From Spirochaetota bacterium (GTDB lineage Bacteria; Spirochaetota; B62-G9; DRHN01), in assembly GCA_016934265.1 (NCBI GenBank), contig JAFGTF010000069.1, forward strand, positions 1 to 44,661: 44,661 bases of DNA, given 5' to 3'. The position numbers and the translations under genes were made by a program. The notes under the pieces were generated by a model. It had not been told where the DNA came from, searched no databases, and worked only from the letters and a program-made list of their open reading frames with translations. Shown here in pieces: positions 14,839 through 24,121 of the stretch. The first letter of the stretch is position 1; each line of letters opens with the position of its first letter.

Positions 14839-17283
14839 ATGCCGGACAAAAACAGGCTTTCCGGACTGAAACGGTATCTCGCGAGGCTTTCGGGCGGTAC
14901 GGTCGAATACGACCCCGACGTATACCGGAATACCGTTTCGCTGATCAAAAACGCCGACGTATCGCATATGACCGACAGCGAGCTCGAAGCGGCCTCAAAA
15001 ACCCTTCGGGAGACCGCCCGAAGCGGCGGCCCGCCTGACGACCTTCTTATTCGAACGTTCGCGCTCGTCAGGGAAGCGGTCCGGCGGATACTGCGCCTGG
15101 ACCCGTTCGACGAGCAGCTTTCAGGCGGCGTCGCGATGCATCGCGGCAGGCTGGTCCAGATGCAGACCGGTGAGGGGAAGACACTCGCCGCCGTCTTCCC
15201 CGCCTGCCTGAACGCCCTCTCAGGCAAGGGGGTCCACGTATGCACCTTCAACGATTACCTCGCCCGACGCGACGCGGAGTGGATGGGGCCGGTATACCGT
15301 TTCCTCGGATTGAGCGTCGGCTTCGTGCAGGAAGGCATGAGTGCCGAGGATCGCCGGGCCGCGTACGGCTTCGACGTCACCTACTGTACGGCCAGAGAGG
15401 CGGGATTCGATTTTCTGCGGGACGGGCTTTGCCAAGACCGCTCCGAGATCGTCCACCGCCCGTTTCATTACGCCATCGTCGACGAAGCGGACTCGTTACT
15501 GATCGACGAGGCGAGGGTCCCGCTGATCATCGCGGGAAGCACAGGCGGGAGAGAATACGGCATGCACGGCATGGCGCGTTTCGCCCGGCGGCTGAAAGAA
15601 GGCGACGACTTCGTTTTCGACGAGTACGCGCGAAACATCTGCCTTACCGAGCGGGGTCTTCGCCGCGCCGAAGAGGAGCTGGGGTTCCACAATCTGTATG
15701 ACGGTGACAACGCGGAAACGATGTCGCGCCTTTTCTGCGCGCTCCACGCCGAGTACCTGCTTCGAATCGACAAAGACTACATCGTGCGAAACGGACGGGT
15801 GGAGCTCGTGGACGAATTCACGGGCCGGGTGGCGGATAAAAGGCGGTGGCCCGAGTGGCTGCAGGCGGCGCTCGAAACCAAGGAAAATGTTGAGGTCCGC
15901 CCGGGCGGCGATATCCTGAATACGATCACCATGCAGAATTTCTTTCGGCTGTACCCGAAGCTGTGCGGCATGACGGCAACCGCCGAGACGGCGGCTTTAG
16001 AGCTATTAGAGTTCTACGGTCTGCATGTAACGGTTATTCCCCCCCACAGACCGTGCATCCGTACGGATCTCCCGGACGTCGTGCTGCCGACGAAAGAAGC
16101 GAAGTACATTGCCGTGACGAAAGAGGTCGTAAAGGCCCACGAAACGGGTCGTCCCGTTCTCGTAGGCACGCAAAGCGTCGAGGAATCGGCGCTCCTTTTT
16201 TGCATGCTCCAAGAAAAAGGGATCGATTGCGAAGTACTCAACGCGAAACGGGACGAATTCGAAGCAGAGATAGTCGCGCGGGCCGGAACGGCAAAGGCGG
16301 TGACGATTTCGACGAACATGGCCGGCAGGGGCACCGACATCCGGCTCGGCGGCGCGGATGAAGCGGGGAAACCGGAGGTCTCGGCGCTCGGCGGGCTGTA
16401 TGTCATCGGTACGAACAGGCACGAGAGCCGGAGGATCGACGACCAGCTCCGGGGACGTGCGGGCCGTCAGGGAGATCCGGGCTCCTCCCGATTCTTCGTC
16501 AGCATGGAGGACGACCTGTTCGTCAAATACCGCCTGAACGACCTGATCGCTTCCAGATTCGCCGTCGATCCGAACGCAGGCGAGATTACGAGCCCGGTCG
16601 TAAAAAAAGAGATCGACAGGGTGCAGAGAATCATAGAGGGGCAGAACCTCGAGATAAAAAAGACGCTGTGCAGGTATTCGGCGGTGATCGAGCGGCAGAG
16701 GCAGGCGGTCAGAAAAAGACGCGACTGTATCCTGCTCACCGATACATTCCTCGACTTCTACGAAGAACGCTCGCCCGCCCGTTTCCGCGCGCTTCTTGAG
16801 GCGATCGGGAAAAAGAAACTGATCGATACCCTGAAAACGCTGTCTTTGATTCATCTCGACCGTTTCTGGTCGAAGTATCTGGCGGAAATCGCCTGCGTAC
16901 GCGAGAGCATCCATCTCACGAGAGTCGGCGGAGGAGACCCGCTTTTCGAATTCCACAAACGGGCCGTCGAGCTGTACGACGGTATGCTGCACGAGTGCGA
17001 AATCGAAACGATACGATCCTTCGAGCGGATCACCGCTTCGAACGGCGACCTCTCCTTCAACGACGCGACGCTGAAGGCCCCCTCCTCGACATGGACCTAC
17101 CTCGTCAACGACGACCCGTTCGAGAGCATGGCCGGGATGAAGCTGCTTTTGGAGAAAGGGTTCTCGCTCTACACGTTCTTCCTGTGGCCTTTGACGCTTT
17201 TGTACTACCTCTTCAACAGGCCCAGGGGCGGCCGCAGAAGAGGACGCACGCGTGATGGCAGACGACTGCGGCCGGCGTCATAA
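14839..17283 (+). CDS. secA: SecA-family preprotein translocase ATPase, atypical (SecA2-like) paralogue
   Basis: At 814 residues, this is an ATP-driven motor of the SecA family. The first nucleotide-binding domain has MQTGEGKTLAA (108-118) and VDEADSLLIDEAR (214-226). The preprotein cross-linking domain follows. The second motor domain has ISTNMAGRGTDIRLGG and DDQLRGRAGRQGDPGSSRFF. A helical scaffold region comes next. The normal C-terminal zinc/SecB-binding tail is absent. Instead the protein ends with SSTWTYLVNDDPFES, an 18-residue hydrophobic stretch at about 775-792 and a very basic tail (RGGRRRGRTRDGRR). That suggests an accessory SecA2-like protein held at the membrane. The ATG at 14839 is preceded by AGGAGG. 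No SecY2 or dedicated substrate gene is adjacent. Confidence 0.88.
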   Translation: MPDKNRLSGLKRYLARLSGGTVEYDPDVYRNTVSLIKNADVSHMTDSELEAASKTLRETARSGGPPDDLLIRTFALVREAVRRILRLDPFDEQLSGGVAMHRGRLVQMQTGEGKTLAAVFPACLNALSGKGVHVCTFNDYLARRDAEWMGPVYRFLGLSVGFVQEGMSAEDRRAAYGFDVTYCTAREAGFDFLRDGLCQDRSEIVHRPFHYAIVDEADSLLIDEARVPLIIAGSTGGREYGMHGMARFARRLKEGDDFVFDEYARNICLTERGLRRAEEELGFHNLYDGDNAETMSRLFCALHAEYLLRIDKDYIVRNGRVELVDEFTGRVADKRRWPEWLQAALETKENVEVRPGGDILNTITMQNFFRLYPKLCGMTATAETAALELLEFYGLHVTVIPPHRPCIRTDLPDVVLPTKEAKYIAVTKEVVKAHETGRPVLVGTQSVEESALLFCMLQEKGIDCEVLNAKRDEFEAEIVARAGTAKAVTISTNMAGRGTDIRLGGADEAGKPEVSALGGLYVIGTNRHESRRIDDQLRGRAGRQGDPGSSRFFVSMEDDLFVKYRLNDLIASRFAVDPNAGEITSPVVKKEIDRVQRIIEGQNLEIKKTLCRYSAVIERQRQAVRKRRDCILLTDTFLDFYEERSPARFRALLEAIGKKKLIDTLKTLSLIHLDRFWSKYLAEIACVRESIHLTRVGGGDPLFEFHKRAVELYDGMLHECEIETIRSFERITASNGDLSFNDATLKAPSSTWTYLVNDDPFESMAGMKLLLEKGFSLYTFFLWPLTLLYYLFNRPRGGRRRGRTRDGRRLRPAS

Positions 17284-17312
17284 CGCGGCGGGCGCCATAA
17301 CGCGGCGGGCGC
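17279..17312. repeat. 17-bp tandem duplication at the secA stop codon
   Basis: CATAACGCGGCGGGCGC occurs twice in immediate succession (17279-17295 and 17296-17312). The first copy contains the TAA stop of the SecA gene. It looks like a simple slippage duplication and has no obvious function. Confidence 0.75.
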
Positions 17313-17343
17313 CTTGAGGGACTACTGAAAGCACGGCGCCGCG

Positions 17344-18573
17344 CTACCGCTGTTTTCTTTTCAGCGCGAGGTAGATCGCCGCCTGCACCGCCGCGCCGAA
17401 AAGCACGCACGCGGCGCTGAAATAGTACACTGCTTGTATCGAATGATGCTGATAGAGCCACCCTCCCAGCGCGGAACCGCATATGAGCCCCGCCGCGAGG
17501 AGCGCCTCGTGCGCGGCCATCCGCGCGGTACGATTGACGCTGCCCGATACCCCGTGGAAGAGGCTGTTGTTGAAGCTTAGGGCGCGGAGGCCGCCTATCA
17601 GGGCGATCTGAACCGCAAACAGGAAAGGGGAGGTAATAAAAGACATGGTAAAGACCACACCGGCCAAGACTACCTGCCCCGCGACCATCTGCGAGATCCT
17701 GAAGTGCCAGAACGAGGTGCGGCCCAGGATAAAAAATATGAACAGCGCGATGAACGTGCGCGACTGCATCAGAAGGCCGATCGCCTCTTTTCGAAGCAGC
17801 AGGTCGTCCCGCGCGTACACGGGAAATATATTGATGACCACTCCCATGACCACGAAGGTGGTGAACAGGCCGACCCATCCGGGATACCGAAGAAACGTGC
17901 TCGTATCGCGCCTCGCCGTCTCGCCGTTTCGAACCGCATCGACCCCTCTGTCCGTCCTGATCTTCGGTACAAGGAAGCTGGCCGCGGTGATGAGCAGGCC
18001 CGTCAGAATACAGAGGAAGCTTCCCGCATACAGGGGGAGGGAGGGCGAAATCGAGCTCAAGAAACCGGCGGGCAGGGGGCCTATGATCAGTCCGATGTTC
18101 CACGAGATATTGTAGTAGGACATGCTCTTTCCGAGCTTTTCTCCCTCCACATCCTGCGAAAGCCATCCCATAATTGGAGGCCAGAAAAAAGACATCCCCA
18201 CCGCGTACAGGCCGTAAAACAGGTACGCGTATGCGAACCGCTTCGCGAAGAGAATGCACAACAAAAAAAGGCTCATGAGGAAGGTGGAGCCTATCAAAAG
18301 GTAGCGCGGGAGGACCCTGTTGAACAGGGGGCGGATCGATGCGCACCCGAGTATGTAGCAGAAAGACCAGAGCGCGGTGAAATAGCCGACCTCGCTCGGG
18401 GTGGCGTCGAATACCTCCTTGATGTAAAATATGATGCCGAGCTCGATGATACTGGTCGTCAGCGCGACAAGAAAGGCGGAAGGGAAGATCACGTGAGACT
18501 TCCCGATGCCGGAGGAGAGCGATCGCATGAACTGACGTGTCTGGCTCGTCTGCCACCTATTCCACTTCTTCAT
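17344..18573 (-). CDS. Major facilitator superfamily transporter
   Basis: This 409-residue protein has about twelve hydrophobic segments in two halves. Between helices 2 and 3 sits LFNRVLPRYLLIGSTFLMSL, and the first half holds GMSFFWPPIMGWLSQD, typical of MFS helices 4-5. A longer charged loop at about 192-212 (PKIRTDRGVDAVRNGETARRD) divides the two halves. No substrate signature is recognised. I placed the start at ATG 18573, preceded by GAAAGGAAC; the upstream in-frame extension carries no membrane-protein features. The gene ends convergently with SecA, separated by 60 bp that include the tandem duplication. Confidence 0.88.
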   Translation of the reverse strand: MKKWNRWQTSQTRQFMRSLSSGIGKSHVIFPSAFLVALTTSIIELGIIFYIKEVFDATPSEVGYFTALWSFCYILGCASIRPLFNRVLPRYLLIGSTFLMSLFLLCILFAKRFAYAYLFYGLYAVGMSFFWPPIMGWLSQDVEGEKLGKSMSYYNISWNIGLIIGPLPAGFLSSISPSLPLYAGSFLCILTGLLITAASFLVPKIRTDRGVDAVRNGETARRDTSTFLRYPGWVGLFTTFVVMGVVINIFPVYARDDLLLRKEAIGLLMQSRTFIALFIFFILGRTSFWHFRISQMVAGQVVLAGVVFTMSFITSPFLFAVQIALIGGLRALSFNNSLFHGVSGSVNRTARMAAHEALLAAGLICGSALGGWLYQHHSIQAVYYFSAACVLFGAAVQAAIYLALKRKQR

Positions 18574-18715
18574 CGTCGTTGTTCCTTTCTCGTCATCGAG
18601 GCAAACACCGGTAAACGTCGTATACGGTGCAAAAACCGGTACCAAAGAGCGGGCCAAAGGCCCTCGCCATCCGTAATCGAAATCATCAGCCCGCCTGCAG
18701 TCAAAATCCGCCTCT

Positions 18716-21406
18716 TTACTTCCCCGATTTCCACCTTCTCACAAGCTTTACGACCTCGTTGAACAGTATCGGCGTAAAGCCGATCCCCGCCGCGATGAGC
18801 CACCCGTTCGCATCGAGCGGTACGACCCTGAAAATCCGTGCGAGCGGCGTGATACTGATGACGCTCACCTGGAGCGCGATGCCGAATCCCACGGCGAAGA
18901 GAAGCAGCGTGTTCCGGAAGGCGCCCGATCCGAATACCGACCTCGTCGCATGCTTCAGGTTGAACGCGTGGAACAGCTGCGTCAGGCTCAAAACGGCGAA
19001 CGCGAGCGTCCGCGCGTGAACGAGCGACCCAGGATGGAGGGCCGCCCCGACCCTGTACGCGACGAGCGCCAATATGCCGATCAAAATGCCGTTTCCCACG
19101 ACCTCGGCGGTGCCGCCCCCGGCGAAGAGGCTTTCCGTCGGGCTTCGCGGCTTCTCGTCGAGCACGTCTGGGTCGCCTGGCTCCATCCCCAAAGAGAGCG
19201 CGGGCAGCGTGTCGGTGATGAGGTTGACCCACAGTATGTGCACGGGCAGAAGCGGTACGGGCCAGCCTAAGAGAATGCAGAAGAATATGGCGATGATCTC
19301 TCCGGCGTTGCAGGAGAGGAGGAATAAAACCGACCTCTTGATGTTGTTGTAGATGTTCCTCCCCTCTTCTATGGCCGATACGATCGTTTGGTAGTTGTCG
19401 TCGGTGAGCACCATGTCCGACGCATCCTTGGCGACGTCGGTGCCGGTGATCCCCATGGCGACTCCGATGTCCGCCTCTTTCAGGGAGGGGGCGTCGTTGA
19501 CGCCGTCGCCCGTCATGGAGACGACGTTCCCCTCCGACTTCAGCGCCCTGACGATCCGCATCTTGTGCGCCGGGGACACGCGGGCGTACACGCGAATCGA
19601 GCCCGATAGCCGCCTGAGCCCCTCTTCCGAGAGCGCGTCGAGCTCGGATCCCGAGATCGCCTGCGACGGGTCGGACGCGATACCAAGCTCGCGGGCGATG
19701 ACATAGGCGGTGTGCTTGTGGTCTCCGGTGATCATCACGGTCCGTATTCCCGACTTTTCACACCTCGCGATCGAGTCCTTGACCTCGAGCCGGGGCGGGT
19801 CGATCATTCCGACTATCCCGGCGAGGCAAAGCCCCTCTTCGAGCCGTTCCTCCGGCTTCCTGTCTGTGAGCTTGAATGCGCAGGCAAGGACCCGGAGCGC
19901 GCCGTCCGCCATTTTTTCCGCTCCCGCCAAATACCGCGATCTCGTCTCGTCGTCTAAAAAGACCTCTCCTTCGCCTGAAAGAACCGTGCCGCATAGAGGA
20001 AGGAGCCGGTCCAAGGCCCCCTTCGTCATCACGGCGTACCGGCCGTCGTACTCGTGCACCGTGCTCATGAGCTTTCGATCCGAATCGAACGGTATCTCCG
20101 AGACCCTCGGATGCGCCCGATCGAGCGTTTCCTTCTGCATCCCGTGCCGGTACCCCGCCTCGAGCAGCGCGATCTCCGTGGGGTCGCCGGCCCGGGAGTC
20201 CGGGGTATAGGCGGCGTCGTTGCAGAGGACAAGCGCGGAAAGAAGCATGCGGTGGGGCTTATTCGCAGGATCCAGCTTTGAGACGTCACAGAGTCCGCCG
20301 TCCGTAAAAGCCTTGTGTACCGTCATCCTGTTCAGGGTGAGGGTGCCCGTCTTGTCCGTGCAGATGACGGTGACCGAGCCGAGCGTCTCAACCGCGGGAA
20401 GCGAGCGGATGATCGCGTTTTTCTTCACCATCCTCCGCACGCCGACGGCGAGCACGATGGTGACGATGGCCGGCAGCCCCTCCGGTATCGCCGCGACCGC
20501 GAGGCTGATCGAGGTGAGCAGAAGCTCGATGAGGTGCGACTTACCGATACCCCCCTCGGCAAGAAGCGGCCGTAAAAGCGAGAATAGGAAGATGAAGGCG
20601 CAGATCGCGAGTATGATGCCTCCGAGGCGCCTGCCCAGAAGATCGAGCTTCTTCTGCAAAGGCGTCAGCTCCCTCTTTGTTGTGCCCAGCATCGTCGCGA
20701 TCCGGCCGATCTCGGTGCTCATGCCCGTGGCGACCGCAACGCCGACCCCCCGCCCGAAGGTGGCGACCGTGGTCATGAACGCCATGTTTTTTTGGTCTCC
20801 GAGCGGCGTGTCCGCCATTTCGGCCGTCGCCCCCGCGTCCTTTTCGGACGGCACCGATTCCCCGGTGAGCGCCGATTCCCCGATCTTCAGGTTGACCGAC
20901 TCGACGAGCCTGAGGTCGCACGGCATGATGCGCCCCGCATCGATTAAGATCACGTCGCCCGGTACGACCGCTTCCGACGGTATCTCCCTTTTTATTCCCT
21001 CTCTCAGCACGAGGGCATTGGGGGCCGACAGCTTCTCGAGCGCCTCGAGCTCTTTCTGGGCCTTCGCCTCCTGGATCACCCCGATGAAGGCGTTGAGAAG
21101 GATGACGCAGACGATGACGGCTGTATCCGTTGTTTCGCCGAGCACCGCGGAGACCGCCGCGGCTGCGACGAGTATGAAGATGAGCATGCTGTTGAGCTGC
21201 TCGAAGAAGAGGAATAAAAGCGGCTTTTTCCTCTTCTCCTCGAGCCTGTTGGGCCCGTACCGTGCCATCCGCTCCCCGGCCTCACTCTCGGTGAGGCCGG
21301 AAGAAACGTCCGTTTCGAGCTCCCTGACGACCGCTTCGGCGCTCTCCGTGTGCCAGGCCGTGTGCCCGAAAGCCGCCGTACCGACACCCGCGGTGCCGTT
21401 TTTCAT
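18716..21406 (-). CDS. Calcium-type (P2A) cation-transporting P-type ATPase
   Basis: The 896-residue pump has the full order of family domains: N-terminal cation-ATPase segment, actuator with LTGESVPSEKDAG, phosphorylation motif CTDKTGTLTLN, nucleotide-binding domain with MTKGALDRLLPLC, and hinge MTGDGVNDAPSLKEADIG. Residues expected for calcium binding are present: PEGLPA in helix 4, NAGEIIA in helix 5 and NLITDTLPA in helix 6. Helix 8 has LTQLF, with Gln where animal SERCA has Glu908, as is usual in bacterial and PMR1-type pumps. It should export Ca2+ (possibly Mn2+) using ATP. The start at 21406 is tentative because several Met codons cluster there and no ribosome site is strong. Confidence 0.92.
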   Translation of the reverse strand: MKNGTAGVGTAAFGHTAWHTESAEAVVRELETDVSSGLTESEAGERMARYGPNRLEEKRKKPLLFLFFEQLNSMLIFILVAAAAVSAVLGETTDTAVIVCVILLNAFIGVIQEAKAQKELEALEKLSAPNALVLREGIKREIPSEAVVPGDVILIDAGRIMPCDLRLVESVNLKIGESALTGESVPSEKDAGATAEMADTPLGDQKNMAFMTTVATFGRGVGVAVATGMSTEIGRIATMLGTTKRELTPLQKKLDLLGRRLGGIILAICAFIFLFSLLRPLLAEGGIGKSHLIELLLTSISLAVAAIPEGLPAIVTIVLAVGVRRMVKKNAIIRSLPAVETLGSVTVICTDKTGTLTLNRMTVHKAFTDGGLCDVSKLDPANKPHRMLLSALVLCNDAAYTPDSRAGDPTEIALLEAGYRHGMQKETLDRAHPRVSEIPFDSDRKLMSTVHEYDGRYAVMTKGALDRLLPLCGTVLSGEGEVFLDDETRSRYLAGAEKMADGALRVLACAFKLTDRKPEERLEEGLCLAGIVGMIDPPRLEVKDSIARCEKSGIRTVMITGDHKHTAYVIARELGIASDPSQAISGSELDALSEEGLRRLSGSIRVYARVSPAHKMRIVRALKSEGNVVSMTGDGVNDAPSLKEADIGVAMGITGTDVAKDASDMVLTDDNYQTIVSAIEEGRNIYNNIKRSVLFLLSCNAGEIIAIFFCILLGWPVPLLPVHILWVNLITDTLPALSLGMEPGDPDVLDEKPRSPTESLFAGGGTAEVVGNGILIGILALVAYRVGAALHPGSLVHARTLAFAVLSLTQLFHAFNLKHATRSVFGSGAFRNTLLLFAVGFGIALQVSVISITPLARIFRVVPLDANGWLIAAGIGFTPILFNEVVKLVRRWKSGK

Positions 21407-21485
21407 GCCGCGCATCCCCGATCGATGAGTTACGTGGTTCGTCCGGTCCCGCGGCGAAACAGCCCGCAAGACGGCGTTTCGGAAT

Positions 21486-21494
21486 AGTATATCA
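21486..21494 (-). promoter_or_regulatory. Possible extended -10 element for the P-type ATPase
   Basis: On the minus strand TGATATACT forms an extended -10 (TGnTATACT), about 80 bp upstream of the ATPase start. No good -35 accompanies it. Confidence 0.35.
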
Positions 21495-21599
21495 CCATAT
21501 GCGCGGTAAAAACAGCATTATCAACGTCACCGCAGGGATACGGCCGGAATCGGCCGGAATCGGTTGGAATTATATGTTCCGCAATCGCCGTAGCAGTGT

Positions 21600-21637
21600 T
21601 ATAATCTTCATACATACGGATTCTCCGGCCGGAGAAT
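21600..21637 (+). promoter_or_regulatory. -10 box and 18-bp palindrome upstream of the glycyl-radical operon
   Basis: A perfect TATAAT at 21600-21605 has no good -35 partner, which suggests an activator. ATTCTCCGGCCGGAGAAT (21620-21637) is an exact 18-bp palindrome 14 bp further on. It could be an operator near the transcription start or a stem in the leader RNA. The remaining leader to the ATG at 21721 has no other feature. A short GGAATCGGCC tandem lies at 21541-21570. Confidence 0.5.
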
Positions 21638-21720
21638 AGGTCCGGGCCGTCCGCGGTAACGCCTTTTTTCGGCCCGTTTTGCCGTTTGCCGTACCATCAG
21701 TTACTAGGGAAAGGATCGTA

Positions 21721-24072
21721 ATGAAACTGACACCGAGGCTCGAGAAGATCAAGAAGCGGCTCTTCACCGAGGATTTCAAGGACAGGGGAACCTGGTATTT
21801 CGACGGAGTTACCATACTTACCGACGATGAAATAAAAAAGGAGCCCCTCGTGGTAAGAAAGGCGCTCGCGCTGGAGTATATCGCCTCTAATCTGCCGGCC
21901 TATATCAAGAGAGACGAGCTGATAGTCGGGAACCCGAACCTGAACAGCGTGGCCTGCGGCATCGTGCTGCCCCTGTACGCGACCGAAAAAGAGCTTGAAA
22001 AAGCGAGGCTGCACTCTCTCGACCAGAATTCGGTATGGGGGCACCACCCGCCGAAATGGAACGATATCATCAAACGGGGGCTTTCTGCGTTCAAGGAGGA
22101 TGTCGGCAGGGCGTTCGAACGGGAGTATTCGAAGAAAAAGCCCTCCGAAGAGGCCTTAGACGAGTACCGGGCGATGATCTTTTCCCTGAATGCGGTGATC
22201 CGCTTCGCCAATCGGCATGCAGCCGCCGCGCTCGGAGAATGCAAAAACGAGCGCGACCCGGTCCGGAAAAAGGAGCTTTTCGAGATATTCAAGGCATGCA
22301 GCAGGGTCCCGGAGCACCCGGCCGCCACCTACCAGGAGGCGCTCCAGAGCTACTGGTTCGCCTACTGCATGATAAACAGCGGCGGAGAGTTCATACCGCT
22401 CGCTCGGGGAGACCAGTACCTCTTCCCCTACTTCCATAGAGACCTCGAAAAAGGCAGGATCACCAATGAAGAGGCGATAGATCTGACCGGCTCCTTTTTG
22501 GCCAAATGCAACGAGCGCGTGCTTTTGAATACGAAAGAGTGGGAGAACTACTACACGGACGGCATCTTCTCGCAGGGCAAAGTGCCCGATGAATCGGTCG
22601 CGACGAACATCACCGGCGGGTATGAGCAGCGGGGGTTCACCTGGAAGGAAGACGAGGACATAAACAGCGAGTCGAACTTCAACTACGGCCAGTCGGCGAA
22701 CGACTGGCTCATGAATTTCGTGGTGGGCGGCTTAAAAAGAGACGGTACCGACGGAACGAACGAGCTTTCGTATCTCATAATCGATCTCATGCACGATATG
22801 GAGCTGATCATGCCGACGTTGGCCGCCCGGGTTCATAAAAAAAGCCCGGACGAATACCTTCGCAAGATAGCCGAGGTCTTACGGTTCGGCCAGGGCGAGC
22901 CCGCCATATACAACGACGACGCCATCATTCCCGGCTTCGTCGACATGGGCGTCCCGCTCGAGGACGCGAGGGAATACTCGAACGACGGCTGCTGGGAGGT
23001 GCTGGTGCCCGGTAAAAGCTACTTCTCCTATGCGCATGTGCTGAACCTCCGGTGCCTTGAGTGGGTGTTCACCCGCGGGAAGAGCATCCTCCGGGAGGGC
23101 CTGCAGGAGGGACTCGATACCGGCGATCCCGCGCAATTTGAGTCTTTTGAGGAGTTCTACTCGGCCTACAAAAAACAGGTCGACGCTCGGATCGATTTTC
23201 AGTGCCACAGGAGGCTCGAAAACCTCGGGATGTCGAACATGATCGCGCCCGATCCCCTCATGTCCGCGCTGATGGACGACTGCGTGAAGAAGGGAAAGGA
23301 TATCACCCAGGACGGCACCCGCTACATCTTCCAGCAGATCCTCGTCACCGGCCTGTCGCATACCGTCGATTCTCTCGCGGTGGTGAAGAAACTCGTGTAC
23401 GAAGAGGGGACCGTCGGCATGGAGGAGCTCGTGGACGCGGTGACCCGAAACTGGGAAGGCCATACGCTGCTTTGGGAAACGGTGCGTAATCGCGTGCCGA
23501 AGTTCGGTAACGACGACGAGTACGTGGACGACATCGCGGTATGGGTGCTCGAGGATTTCGAAACGAGGGTCGGGGAATGGAACAAAAAGCAGGATAAAGT
23601 CCTCTTCCCCTGCGGTATCGGCACGTTCGAAAACTACGCGTTTCTCGGCCGCGGCATCGGGGCCTCCGCCGATGGACGGACGGCCGGGGACGCACTCGCA
23701 CCGAACTTCTCGCCTTCGGCCGGGTTCGACGTAAAAGGGCCGACCGCGGCGATCAAGAGCATCACTAAGCCGGCGCTTCTGAAGTACTTCTGCGGCTGCC
23801 CCCTGGACCTTTCCGTCAATTCGAACGAATTCGAGGGCGAGGCCGGAATCGAGAGAATGGCGGGGCTGATCCGCTCCTACTGCGATCTCGGAGGGCAGAT
23901 ACTGACCATAACGAGCTGCAACGTCGAGACGCTGAAAGACGCGGTCGAAAACCCACAAAAGCATCAAAGCCTCAGGGTCCGCATGGGCGGGCTGTCGGCC
24001 TACTTCGTCAACATGGCTCCCGTCCAGCAGCAGAACATCATCAAGCGGTTTCAAAAAAGCGGGGCGTTTTAA
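21721..24072 (+). CDS. Glycyl-radical enzyme (pyruvate formate-lyase superfamily) of unknown substrate
   Basis: At 783 residues it has the family's usual length. The active-site loop reads SNDGCWEVLVPGKS, placing the thiyl-radical Cys at 424 and the general-base-type Glu at 426. Dehydratase-type members normally have GCVEP, so Trp425 and Val427 are unusual. The C-terminal glycyl-radical loop reads RVRMGGLSAYF, with the radical Gly most likely at 757 and Leu replacing the usual Tyr. Cys-x-Glu argues against a true pyruvate formate-lyase, which has a Cys-Cys pair, and favours an eliminase, decarboxylase or C-C/C-X lyase. The ATG at 21721 follows AAAGGA. Its activase is the next gene, 49 bp downstream. 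Many in this superfamily are misnamed formate acetyltransferase. Confidence 0.93.
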   Translation: MKLTPRLEKIKKRLFTEDFKDRGTWYFDGVTILTDDEIKKEPLVVRKALALEYIASNLPAYIKRDELIVGNPNLNSVACGIVLPLYATEKELEKARLHSLDQNSVWGHHPPKWNDIIKRGLSAFKEDVGRAFEREYSKKKPSEEALDEYRAMIFSLNAVIRFANRHAAAALGECKNERDPVRKKELFEIFKACSRVPEHPAATYQEALQSYWFAYCMINSGGEFIPLARGDQYLFPYFHRDLEKGRITNEEAIDLTGSFLAKCNERVLLNTKEWENYYTDGIFSQGKVPDESVATNITGGYEQRGFTWKEDEDINSESNFNYGQSANDWLMNFVVGGLKRDGTDGTNELSYLIIDLMHDMELIMPTLAARVHKKSPDEYLRKIAEVLRFGQGEPAIYNDDAIIPGFVDMGVPLEDAREYSNDGCWEVLVPGKSYFSYAHVLNLRCLEWVFTRGKSILREGLQEGLDTGDPAQFESFEEFYSAYKKQVDARIDFQCHRRLENLGMSNMIAPDPLMSALMDDCVKKGKDITQDGTRYIFQQILVTGLSHTVDSLAVVKKLVYEEGTVGMEELVDAVTRNWEGHTLLWETVRNRVPKFGNDDEYVDDIAVWVLEDFETRVGEWNKKQDKVLFPCGIGTFENYAFLGRGIGASADGRTAGDALAPNFSPSAGFDVKGPTAAIKSITKPALLKYFCGCPLDLSVNSNEFEGEAGIERMAGLIRSYCDLGGQILTITSCNVETLKDAVENPQKHQSLRVRMGGLSAYFVNMAPVQQQNIIKRFQKSGAF

Positions 24073-24121
24073 AAGGGCCCCAGGCGGGCGCAATTTTACC
24101 AGACCGGTAACGGGGAGTCCA

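Noticed and set aside
17213..18556. A 447-codon open frame opposite or out of phase with the MFS gene
   Set aside because: It has no transmembrane pattern, and the MFS frame explains the sequence fully.
20220..21428. A 402-codon plus-strand frame
   Set aside because: It is antisense to the P-type ATPase, whose motifs are all intact; the Ser/Thr-rich product is a shadow.
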